Origin: an uncultured Alphaproteobacteria bacterium
GTDB lineage: Bacteria; Pseudomonadota; Alphaproteobacteria; UBA8366; JADFVY01
Assembly: GCA_947259795.1 (NCBI GenBank)
Contig: CAMYNJ010000024.1
Span: forward strand, 1 to 60,666
DNA: 60,666 nt
Direction: 5' to 3'
A program made the translations under genes and the position numbers. Under the pieces are notes generated by a model, which was given only the letters and a program-made list of their open reading frames with translations, was not told where the DNA came from and ran no database searches. This document shows positions 36,174-43,491 of the stretch, piece after piece (position 1 is the stretch's first letter; every line of letters begins with the position of its first letter).

Positions 36174-37328
36174 ATGACCACGCGAAGAAAGAAACATTCA
36201 ATGCCCGAACTTGTGGCGGCCATGGTTGCGGTGGCGCTTGTGGCGTTAGGCCACGCCGCGCCGGCCGCGGCCAACCAGCATGAGTCCGCGGGCGTGACGT
36301 CGGGAACCGACAGTATCAAACTCTCGGTTTCCGGCCAGGTGAATCGCGGCGTGCTCTATGTCGATGACGGGGCGGACGATCAGTTCTTCCATGTCGACAA
36401 CGACAATTCCTCGACCCGCCTGCGTTTCGTGGGGTCGGGGTCGTTCAGCGAAGATATCAGTGTCGGCACCATCATCGAGGTTCAGTTCGAATCCAACTCG
36501 ACCGCCAATATCAAGATGAACCAGGACGGCGCGACGGGTGACGACAATTTCACGCAGCGCAAGCTGGAGCTCTATTTCGATCACAAGCGTTTTGGCCGGC
36601 TCTGGCTGGGGCAGGGCGACACGGCGTCGAACGGAACGTCGGAGGTCGATCTTTCGGGAACCGGCGTCATCGGCTATTCGGGGATCGCCGACATGGCTGG
36701 CGGCATCGAGTTTCAGGATGCCGGCGGGGCCGGTCCGTCGATCGGCACGGCCTTCACCAATATGGACGGGTTGAGCCGCGATGACCGCCTGCGTTACGAC
36801 ACGCCGAACTTCGCCGGGTTCAAGTTGTCGGGTAGCCTGATCGAGAACGGCGCGGCGGATGTGGCCCTGCGCTACAACGCCACCTTCGGCGGGTTCGAAC
36901 TCGGCTCGGCCCTTGCCTATGCCAGCAACAACGGTCGTGACCAGGGCCCCGGCGATTTGGGCTTCACCCAGATTAACGGTTCGGTCTCGCTACTCCACGA
37001 CAGCGGTTTCAACCTGACCGGCGCCGCCGGCCAGCGGGACCCGGACGATCCGGCTCGCAACGACGACCCGTTCTTCTGGTATGCCAAAGTTGGCTACAAG
37101 TGGGGTGGCGGCATCGGCGGAACGGCCATTGCGGTCGACTACACCCAGGCCGACGACGTGGACGAGGACAATGACGAGTTCACCTCATACGGCATCTTTC
37201 TGGTGCAGAAGGTCGACAAGATAGCGACCGAACTGTATCTCGGCGGCCGCATTCACCAGCTCGATCGCACGGGCCGGACCTTCGACGACATCACCGCCGT
37301 CATGGCCGGCGCGCGCGTGAAATTCTGA
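36174..37328 (+). CDS. Outer-membrane porin (general Gram-negative type)
   Basis: A 384-residue protein with a signal peptide of about 34 residues (cleavage after AAPAAA), followed by alternating beta-strands starting IKLSVSGQVNRGVLYVDDG and ending in the aromatic terminal residue of an outer-membrane barrel (GARVKF). Many strands carry the R-FVGSGSFSEDISVG and FGRLWLGQGDTASNG patterns of alphaproteobacterial porins. The AGGAGG at 36163-36168 fixes the ATG at 36174; codons upstream are not coding. Confidence 0.93.
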   Translation: MTTRRKKHSMPELVAAMVAVALVALGHAAPAAANQHESAGVTSGTDSIKLSVSGQVNRGVLYVDDGADDQFFHVDNDNSSTRLRFVGSGSFSEDISVGTIIEVQFESNSTANIKMNQDGATGDDNFTQRKLELYFDHKRFGRLWLGQGDTASNGTSEVDLSGTGVIGYSGIADMAGGIEFQDAGGAGPSIGTAFTNMDGLSRDDRLRYDTPNFAGFKLSGSLIENGAADVALRYNATFGGFELGSALAYASNNGRDQGPGDLGFTQINGSVSLLHDSGFNLTGAAGQRDPDDPARNDDPFFWYAKVGYKWGGGIGGTAIAVDYTQADDVDEDNDEFTSYGIFLVQKVDKIATELYLGGRIHQLDRTGRTFDDITAVMAGARVKF

Positions 37329-37340
37329 TCGGAGGGTGTC

Positions 37341-37520
37341 ATGAAACCGAACAGGAAAATCATAACCGGTCCCGGTAGGTGGCTCGCCGCGGCGGCATTC
37401 GCCGCGGCACTGGCGGCCTGCTCGCTGGGGGAACCCGTCGATTATACCCCGATCGACGAGATTCCGCCGGGCCCCGGGTTGCTCAGCGGCGAAGACGGGG
37501 AATTTACCCTCTACCGATAG
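37341..37520 (+). CDS. Small lipoprotein (59 residues) after the porin gene
   Basis: The ATG at 37341 follows GGAGGG (37331-37336). The product opens MKPNRKIITGPGRWLAAAA and has a lipobox LAAC with the lipid-bearing cysteine at residue 27. The mature part is only 33 residues and ends in PPGPGLLSGEDGEFTLYR. I recall similar PGPGLFSGEDGEF tails in other alphaproteobacterial small proteins, but cannot check this. It is 12 bases after the porin stop, so it is probably co-transcribed. Confidence 0.75.
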   Translation: MKPNRKIITGPGRWLAAAAFAAALAACSLGEPVDYTPIDEIPPGPGLLSGEDGEFTLYR

Positions 37521-37533
37521 GCTAAAACCAAAG

Positions 37534-37561
37534 GGGGCCGTTCGCGGAGGCGGGCGGCCCC
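37534..37561 (+). terminator. Hairpin terminator after porin and lipoprotein
   Basis: GGGGCCG (37534-37540) pairs with CGGCCCC (37555-37561) around a 14-base loop, 13 bases after the lipoprotein stop. The T-run is poor (CGTTTT 5 bases later), so termination efficiency is uncertain. It also lies at the 3' end of the convergent pnkp transcript and might serve both strands. Confidence 0.5.
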
Positions 37562-37569
37562 AACCCGTT

Positions 37570-38294
37570 TTACAGACGTGGATCCACGGGTTCGCTCTCC
37601 AGTGCCAGTACGGCGAAGACGCATTCATGGACGCGGTAGAGCGGCTCGCCCTCGGCGAAACGCTGCAGCGCCTCGATCCCTAAAGCGAATTCGCGCAGCG
37701 CCAGCGAGCGCTTGTGCGACAGGCCGCGGCGGCGCAGCCGTTCCAGGTCAGCCGACGCCGTATATTCCGCGCCGTAGATGATACGCAGATATTCGCGGCC
37801 CCTGCATTTCACCGCCGGCTGCACCAGCCCGCGCGAATCCCGCTGGATCCAGTCCAGCGGCTTGACCACCATGCCCTCGCCGCCCGCTTCCGTCATCTCC
37901 TCCCACCAGCGAGTCGCCTCGGCCTCGCTCGCCGGGTCCGCCAGGTCGACGATGCGGTGCGCAGTCGTCATCAGCAGTTTCGGGTCCTGCGCCGCCAGTT
38001 CGGCCAGCGTCTCCATATGCCATTGATGATTACGCTCGCTATGTACCGTCCCCTCGGTGGCCAGCAGGTGGAAGGGCGCGATTTTCAAATCCTCGATGCC
38101 GCCGACCGGCCAGCAATAGCGGCGGTAGGCCTCGACATAGCGGCCGATCATGTCCGCCCGGCCCTCGTAACGGTTCAGCATTTCCACCGTGCCGGCCATG
38201 CCCAGCGCCGCCGCCCCCTTCAGCGCATCGACCGCCGCGCCCAGGCTGGCGCGCCCCGCCGCCCCGACGGCGGCATATTGCAGCCGCAGCAACA
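37570..38294 (-). pseudogene. pnkp: C-terminal part of Pnkp ligase domain, out of frame with the rest
   Basis: About 240 residues that continue the Pnkp RNA-ligase domain in another frame: LLLRLQYAAVGAAGRASL, then the nucleotidyltransferase motif IV EGMVVKP and motif V VKCRGREYLRIIYG, then the helical C-terminal module ending SEPVDPRL. A frame for it could begin at an in-frame start at 38346, but the first 16 residues from there are the antisense of nothing conserved and duplicate the upstream frame's sequence, so it is best read as the displaced tail of the upstream frame. Confidence 0.8.
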
Positions 38295-40097
38295 GGGCAT
38301 GATCTCGGCGTCCAGCGCCATCCAGCCGGTCTGGAAGCGGTCCCACAGGCCGGCACCGTCAATGGCCGACGCGATACGGTCGAGCACCGCCGTTTCCGTC
38401 GCCGGGTCGGGGAAGAAGGCGCGGCCGGTGCGGGTATGGACGATGCCGCGGCGCTCGCCGGTCTCGCCGAATCGCTTGCGCGCGGTCTCAAGGTCGCGGC
38501 AGAGCACGATCACGGCGCGCGAACCCATATGCTTCTCCTCGCAGATCGCCTGTCCGACCCCGGCCTTCCGGAAATATCTGAAGGCCTCGCGCGGATATTC
38601 CAGCCAGGGGCCTTCCCCGGCGGTCGCGGTCGGCGACATGGTCGGCGGCAGATAGACCAGCCAGTGCGGGTCGGCGGCGAAACGGCTCATCACTTCCAGC
38701 GCGGCAGCCGCGTTTTCGGCGCGCACCGTGACATTGCCATGCAGGCGGGTGCGGATAATGCGCTTGCCGACGACATCCTCGATATCCAGCAGGTCGCCCG
38801 GCCGCTCCTCGCCGCCGGAGCCCGCCGGGTGCAGCGGCTTGACGGGTTCGTAATATTCCTTGCGCGCCGGCACGCTGACCAGCTCGCGTTCCGGATAACG
38901 CAGCGCGGTAAGCTTGCCGCCGAAGACGCAGCCTGTATCGATGCAGATCGTCCGGTTCAGCCACTCGGCCTCCGGCACCGGCGTATGGCCATAGACCACC
39001 ATGGCCTTGCCGCGATAGTCCCCGGCCCAGTTGTAGCGCACCGGCAGGCCATACTCGTCGGTCTCGCCCGTGGTCTCGCCATAGAGCGCGAAATTGCGCA
39101 CCGCGCCGGATGCGCGGCCTTGATAGGCTTCCTTCAGCCCGGCATGGGCGACCACCAGCTCGCCATGGTCCAGCACGTAATGGCTGACCAGCCCGTCGAT
39201 GAAACGGGCGACCTCGTCGCGGAATTCCGTCGGCTCGCGTTCCATCTGTTCCAGCGTTTCCGCCAGCCCGTGGGTGGGCTTGACGTTGCGACCGTTCAAG
39301 GCCCGCATCAGCTTGTTCTCGTGATTGCCGGGGATGCAGAGCGCTGCGCCCGATTCCACCATCGACATGGCGATGCGCAGGACCCCCGGCGAATCCGGCC
39401 CGCGGTCCACCAAATCGCCCAGGAAGATCGCGCGGCGGCCCTCGGGGTGGAGAATGTCCGGCACCTCGCGTGTGCCGCCCGCTTGCCAGCCCAGCGTGCC
39501 GAGCAGGTCAATCAGCTCGTCGCGGCAGCCATGCAAATCGCCGATGATGTCGAAGGGGCCGGTTTCGTGGCGCAAATTGTTCCACAGTTTCTGGCGCTCG
39601 ATGCCGGCGGAATCCACCTCTTCCGGCGTGTCGAGAATGTAGACATGGCGGAAGCCCTCCTTTTTCAGTGCCCGGAGCGAGCGGCGCATCTGCTGGCGCT
39701 GGCGGCGCACCACATGGGGGCCGAAATTGCGGTCGGGCCGGTCCTCGTTACGCGCGTGGCAGAGGTCTTCCGGCATGTTCAGCACGATGGCCACCGGCAG
39801 CACATGGCAATCCCTGGCCAACTGCACCAAGGGCTTGCGCGCCTCCATCTGCACGTTGGTCGCGTCCACCACGGTCAGCCGCCCACCCATCAGTCGCGTG
39901 CGGGCGATATAATGCAGAACGTCAAAGGCTTCCTTTGTGGCGGTCTGGTCGTTCTCATCGTCGGCGACCAGGCCGCGGCACCAGTCCGACGACAGCACCT
40001 CGGTCGGCAGGAAATGTTTCGCCGCGAAGCTGGACTTGCCGCTACCCGACGGGCCGACCAGCGCCACCAGGCAGAGTTCCGGGATTTTGATGTTCAT
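38220..40097 (-). CDS. pnkp: Polynucleotide kinase-phosphatase (Pnkp), ligase domain cut by a frameshift
   Basis: A 625-residue frame of a protein usually about 850 residues long. The 5' kinase has a P-loop GPSGSGKSS (15-23). The 2',3' phosphatase (calcineurin type) has GDLHG (186-190), GDLVDRG (227-233) and GNHE (257-260). The ligase starts with the nucleotidyl-lysine motif KHMGSR (Lys522) and runs to LDAEIMP (595-601). Immediately after that Pro the frame degenerates to Cys-rich then basic sequence, while the true continuation is in another frame (37570-38294). The missing piece is the MPWSAKA-type segment. The ATG overlaps the hen1 stop (40094). Confidence 0.9.
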   Translation of the reverse strand: MNIKIPELCLVALVGPSGSGKSSFAAKHFLPTEVLSSDWCRGLVADDENDQTATKEAFDVLHYIARTRLMGGRLTVVDATNVQMEARKPLVQLARDCHVLPVAIVLNMPEDLCHARNEDRPDRNFGPHVVRRQRQQMRRSLRALKKEGFRHVYILDTPEEVDSAGIERQKLWNNLRHETGPFDIIGDLHGCRDELIDLLGTLGWQAGGTREVPDILHPEGRRAIFLGDLVDRGPDSPGVLRIAMSMVESGAALCIPGNHENKLMRALNGRNVKPTHGLAETLEQMEREPTEFRDEVARFIDGLVSHYVLDHGELVVAHAGLKEAYQGRASGAVRNFALYGETTGETDEYGLPVRYNWAGDYRGKAMVVYGHTPVPEAEWLNRTICIDTGCVFGGKLTALRYPERELVSVPARKEYYEPVKPLHPAGSGGEERPGDLLDIEDVVGKRIIRTRLHGNVTVRAENAAAALEVMSRFAADPHWLVYLPPTMSPTATAGEGPWLEYPREAFRYFRKAGVGQAICEEKHMGSRAVIVLCRDLETARKRFGETGERRGIVHTRTGRAFFPDPATETAVLDRIASAIDGAGLWDRFQTGWMALDAEIMPCCCGCNMPPSGRRGAPAWARRSMR

Positions 40098-41488
40098 CGC
40101 GTGAACACCGCCATCTGGCTGGGCGGGCCGAATTTCTCGTCCTCTTCGCCGATGGGGGCGAAGCGGACCTCATAGCTGCTGCGTTCCGCCACGCCCTCCG
40201 CCCATTCGCGGAATTCCGCGCGCGTCCATTCGAAGCGATGATCGCGATGGCGCAGCGCGCCTTCCTTCATGCCCTCGAATTTCGCGTTGTATTCGCGGTT
40301 CGGGGTGGTGACGATCACCGTTTTCGGGTTGGCCCAGGCGAAGATCGCCTGTTCCAGCGCCGGGATCCGTGGCGGGTCCAGATGCTCGATCACCTCCACC
40401 AGGCAGGCCGCGTCGAAGCCGGCAATCCGCTTGTCGCGATAGGTCAGCGCGCCCTGGAACAGCTCGACGCGCTCACGCTGGCGCTCGGTCATGCGGTCGA
40501 GATAGAGGCGCCGCGCCGCGATCTCCAGCGACCGGGTGGAGGCGTCCATGCCGGCGACGTGATCGAAGCCGCGCTCTTCGTACAGCCGCTTCAACAGCTT
40601 GCCCTCGCCGCAGCCCAGATCGACGGCGCTGCGCGCGCCCGATTCCTTCAGTGCCGCTAGCACCGCTCGGTAGCGCTGTTCGTTGAGGCTGATCTTCTCC
40701 TCCAGCGCTTCTTCCTCGGCCTCCTGTGCCTCCGCCGTCTCGTCAGGCTCCGGGTCCTCGTCGATCATCAGCCGGGCCAGCGCCTCGCGCGCCAGCAAGC
40801 GGCTGCGACCCATATAGCGATGTACGATCTGCTCGCGCTCGGGATGGTCCTTCAGCCAGCCCTCGCCCTTGGCCAGCAGCTTGTCGATCTCGTCCTTGCC
40901 GATCCAGTAATGCTTGTCGCGGTCCAGCACCGGCAGCAGCAAATAGAGATGATTCAGCAATTCGCTCAGCCGGCATGTCGCGCTCAGCCGCACCCGGTAA
41001 TAGGGCGACTCGCCCCAGTCGGGGAAGTTCTCGTCCAGCGGCAAGCGTTCCGCCTCGACCGCGTAGCCTAAGGGTTCGAACAAGCTCTTCAGGAAAGCCT
41101 CGCCGCCGCGGCAGGGTAAAGTGGGCAGTCCGGCTTCCAGCGGGATCGGCGTCTCGGCCAGCTCCTCGCGCCCCTTGTTGCGCCCGCCCAGCGCCGAGGC
41201 GAAGACCCGCGCGATGGCGACGCTGAGGAATGACGAGGCGACGTAAGGCCGGTCGTTGACGTAATGCGCCAGCGTGCGCTCGCCCTTGTTCCTCCCTCCG
41301 CGCACCAGTTTGAGCGAATCCACCTCCAGCAGCAGCGCTGCGGTGCAGCGGTCGTCCGAGGCTTCCGGATAAAACACATGCGCCTCGCCGAAGGAGAGGT
41401 TCCGGCTATGCACGCGGTCCGGCTTCTTGACCAGCAGATAGCCGAGATCGGTGGCCGGCTGGTGCGTGGTGGTGATGGTCAGCAGCAT
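40094..41488 (-). CDS. hen1: 3'-terminal RNA ribose 2'-O-methyltransferase Hen1
   Basis: A 464-residue protein. The N-terminal half (about 1-240) is the bacterial Hen1 specific domain that, in studied systems, activates the Pnkp ligase. The C-terminal SAM methyltransferase has VDLGCGEGKLLKRL (motif I), EVIEHLDPPR (metal-binding Glu-x2-Glu-His) and RHRDHRFEWTRAEF (further His ligand). It methylates the 2'-OH at the 3' end of a broken RNA before sealing, making it resistant to re-cleavage. Hen1 and Pnkp form an RNA-repair cassette, here with an ATGA-type overlap. Confidence 0.95.
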   Translation of the reverse strand: MLLTITTTHQPATDLGYLLVKKPDRVHSRNLSFGEAHVFYPEASDDRCTAALLLEVDSLKLVRGGRNKGERTLAHYVNDRPYVASSFLSVAIARVFASALGGRNKGREELAETPIPLEAGLPTLPCRGGEAFLKSLFEPLGYAVEAERLPLDENFPDWGESPYYRVRLSATCRLSELLNHLYLLLPVLDRDKHYWIGKDEIDKLLAKGEGWLKDHPEREQIVHRYMGRSRLLAREALARLMIDEDPEPDETAEAQEAEEEALEEKISLNEQRYRAVLAALKESGARSAVDLGCGEGKLLKRLYEERGFDHVAGMDASTRSLEIAARRLYLDRMTERQRERVELFQGALTYRDKRIAGFDAACLVEVIEHLDPPRIPALEQAIFAWANPKTVIVTTPNREYNAKFEGMKEGALRHRDHRFEWTRAEFREWAEGVAERSSYEVRFAPIGEEDEKFGPPSQMAVFTR

Positions 41489-41530
41489 GCGCGCAACATA
41501 ACGGCTGGGAGGATGCGCGGGAAGACTGCT

Positions 41531-43489
41531 TTATTGCCCCTCGCGGCGCCAGGCGATGACGGCCATACCGAGCGCCAGCGCCAGGGCGAGCCAGGCCGGC
41601 AAGGCCGGGATCTGGCGCACACCGGTCACCAGATAGTCGCCATTGGCAACGAGGCCGATCCAGCCGCGCCCCGAAGTATTGCGGTCGGGCGCAGTGCGGC
41701 GGATCTGGGGCAGTCCGTCGGCCAGCCAGTTGACCGAGCCCCCTGTCGCCTCGGCCAGCGGCGCGGGCACCGTCTCGCTGCTGCGCACGTCGGCCCATTC
41801 CAGCGGGTTCAGGGCGCCGACCGCCGCCATCGCCACATTGATCCCGTCGCTGACCCGGTAAAGGCCGGCTTCCTCGACCGGCAGGGTCGCCTCGTAACGG
41901 CCGGGCCGGGTCTCGGTCAATTCCACGGTCAGGGTCTCGCCGCCCGGCGTCTCCACCTCGATCGGCCAATCGTCGGGCTCGACGCTGCGCCGCTCGATCA
42001 CCAGCTTGTCGTCCTCGACCGTCGCGCTGATGGCCTCTTCCTCCAGGTCCGGTTCCTGCATCAGCCAATGCGCCATGCGGCGCAGCAGTTCGGCCTGCGG
42101 GCCGCCGCCCTCGAAGCCGCGGGCCCACAGCCAGATATGATCGCTGTTGATCTGCGCCACCCGGCCCAGCCCGATACGGTCGAGGATCACCAGCGGCCGC
42201 CCGTCGGCGCCGTCCATCAGGATCTGCCCACGCCGCTTGTAGCCGCGCTCGACCACCTCGCCGGTCGGCTCGCCCGGCAGGGCGGCGCCCAGCGGGGTGC
42301 GATAGATGCTGAAGGGGCTGGCGAAGGTGGGGCCGACGGCCTCCAGCAAGGCGCCGCCCGCCATCACGTAATCGACGATGTTCTGCAGATAGATCGGCGG
42401 CAGCACGCCGCGCCGGCGATAGCGGTCGAAGATCACCAGATCGAATTCGTGCAGCTTAACCTCGAACAGTTCGCGCGTCGGGAACGAGATCAGCGACAGC
42501 TCCCTGATCGGCGTGCCGTCCTGCTTTTCCGGCGGGCGCAGGATCGTGAAATGGACCAGATCGACCGACGGGTCGGACTTCAGCAGGTTGCGCCAGGTGC
42601 GCTCGCCCGCATGCGGCTCGCCCGAGACCAGCAACACCCGCAGCCGGTCGCGCACGCCGTTGATCTCGACGACCGCGCGGTTGTTGGCCAGCGTCAGTTC
42701 GTTCGGGCCGCCATCGACCGACAGCTCCAGGATGGTCGGGCCGGCATGTTCCAGGGTCACCGGAATTTCCGTATCCTTGCCGATCTCGGCCAGGAAATTT
42801 TGCACCGTACCGTCGGGAAGGCGCAGCTCGACCCTGGCCTGTCCGCCCGGCTCGGCGCCCTGGTCCTCGACGCGGACGGTGACGGTCAGCGGGTCGCCGA
42901 CGATGCCGTAGCTCGGCGCGCGGGCGACCACCAGCCGGCGGTCCTGCTCGTCCCGCTCGCCGGTCAGCAGGATGTGCGCCGGATCCGGCAGCCCGGCGCC
43001 GGCCGCATTATCGGGAATATCGTGGATCTGCCCGTCGGTCAGCATGATGACCCCGGCCAGGCGGCGCGGCGGGACGTCGGCCAGCAGGCGCGACAGGGGA
43101 TCGACGGCCCTGGTGCCCTCGTCGGCCGCCGCGATGGATTTGTGGCGCAGTGTCAACTCGCGGACTTCCAGCGTGTCCTCCTGCTTGCCCAGTTCCTCAC
43201 GGATTTGTTCCAGCGCTTCCGCCATGCGCGCGCGCCGTTCGCCGATTCCCTGGCTCGGCGTTTCGTCCACCACGATCGCCGCCACATCCTTCAGCGGGTC
43301 GCGCTCTTCCTCGACCAGCGACGGGTTTGCCAGCGCGCCCAGGATCGCCAGTGCCGCCAGCATGCGCCAGCCCGTGCCGCGCGCCCGGAACCATACGCCC
43401 GGCAGGAAAGCGATAAGCGACAGGGTCGCCAGGAATGCGATGGCCAGCCAGGGCAGCAGTGGGGCGAACTGGATGGAGGTGACCGACAT
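41531..43489 (-). CDS. Large membrane protein with glutamine-amidotransferase-like core, MoxR operon
   Basis: A 652-residue protein with two N-terminal spans (about 12-30 and 40-56), a degenerate VWA-like region (VAAIVVDETPSQG, VIMLTDGQIHDI), a class-I amidotransferase-like fold around residues 235-430 and a C-terminal span (ALALALGMAVIAW). It probably exposes its core in the periplasm. It is the fourth gene of the MoxR-DUF58-DUF4159 operon, starting 2 bases after the DUF4159 gene. Function unknown, probably envelope-related. Confidence 0.8.
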   Translation of the reverse strand: MSVTSIQFAPLLPWLAIAFLATLSLIAFLPGVWFRARGTGWRMLAALAILGALANPSLVEEERDPLKDVAAIVVDETPSQGIGERRARMAEALEQIREELGKQEDTLEVRELTLRHKSIAAADEGTRAVDPLSRLLADVPPRRLAGVIMLTDGQIHDIPDNAAGAGLPDPAHILLTGERDEQDRRLVVARAPSYGIVGDPLTVTVRVEDQGAEPGGQARVELRLPDGTVQNFLAEIGKDTEIPVTLEHAGPTILELSVDGGPNELTLANNRAVVEINGVRDRLRVLLVSGEPHAGERTWRNLLKSDPSVDLVHFTILRPPEKQDGTPIRELSLISFPTRELFEVKLHEFDLVIFDRYRRRGVLPPIYLQNIVDYVMAGGALLEAVGPTFASPFSIYRTPLGAALPGEPTGEVVERGYKRRGQILMDGADGRPLVILDRIGLGRVAQINSDHIWLWARGFEGGGPQAELLRRMAHWLMQEPDLEEEAISATVEDDKLVIERRSVEPDDWPIEVETPGGETLTVELTETRPGRYEATLPVEEAGLYRVSDGINVAMAAVGALNPLEWADVRSSETVPAPLAEATGGSVNWLADGLPQIRRTAPDRNTSGRGWIGLVANGDYLVTGVRQIPALPAWLALALALGMAVIAWRREGQ

Positions 43490-43491
43490 CG

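Noticed and set aside
38220-38346. Independent start for the Pnkp C-terminal fragment at 38346
   Set aside because: The first codons overlap the Pnkp frame that encodes conserved ligase residues, so the start is unlikely to be real.
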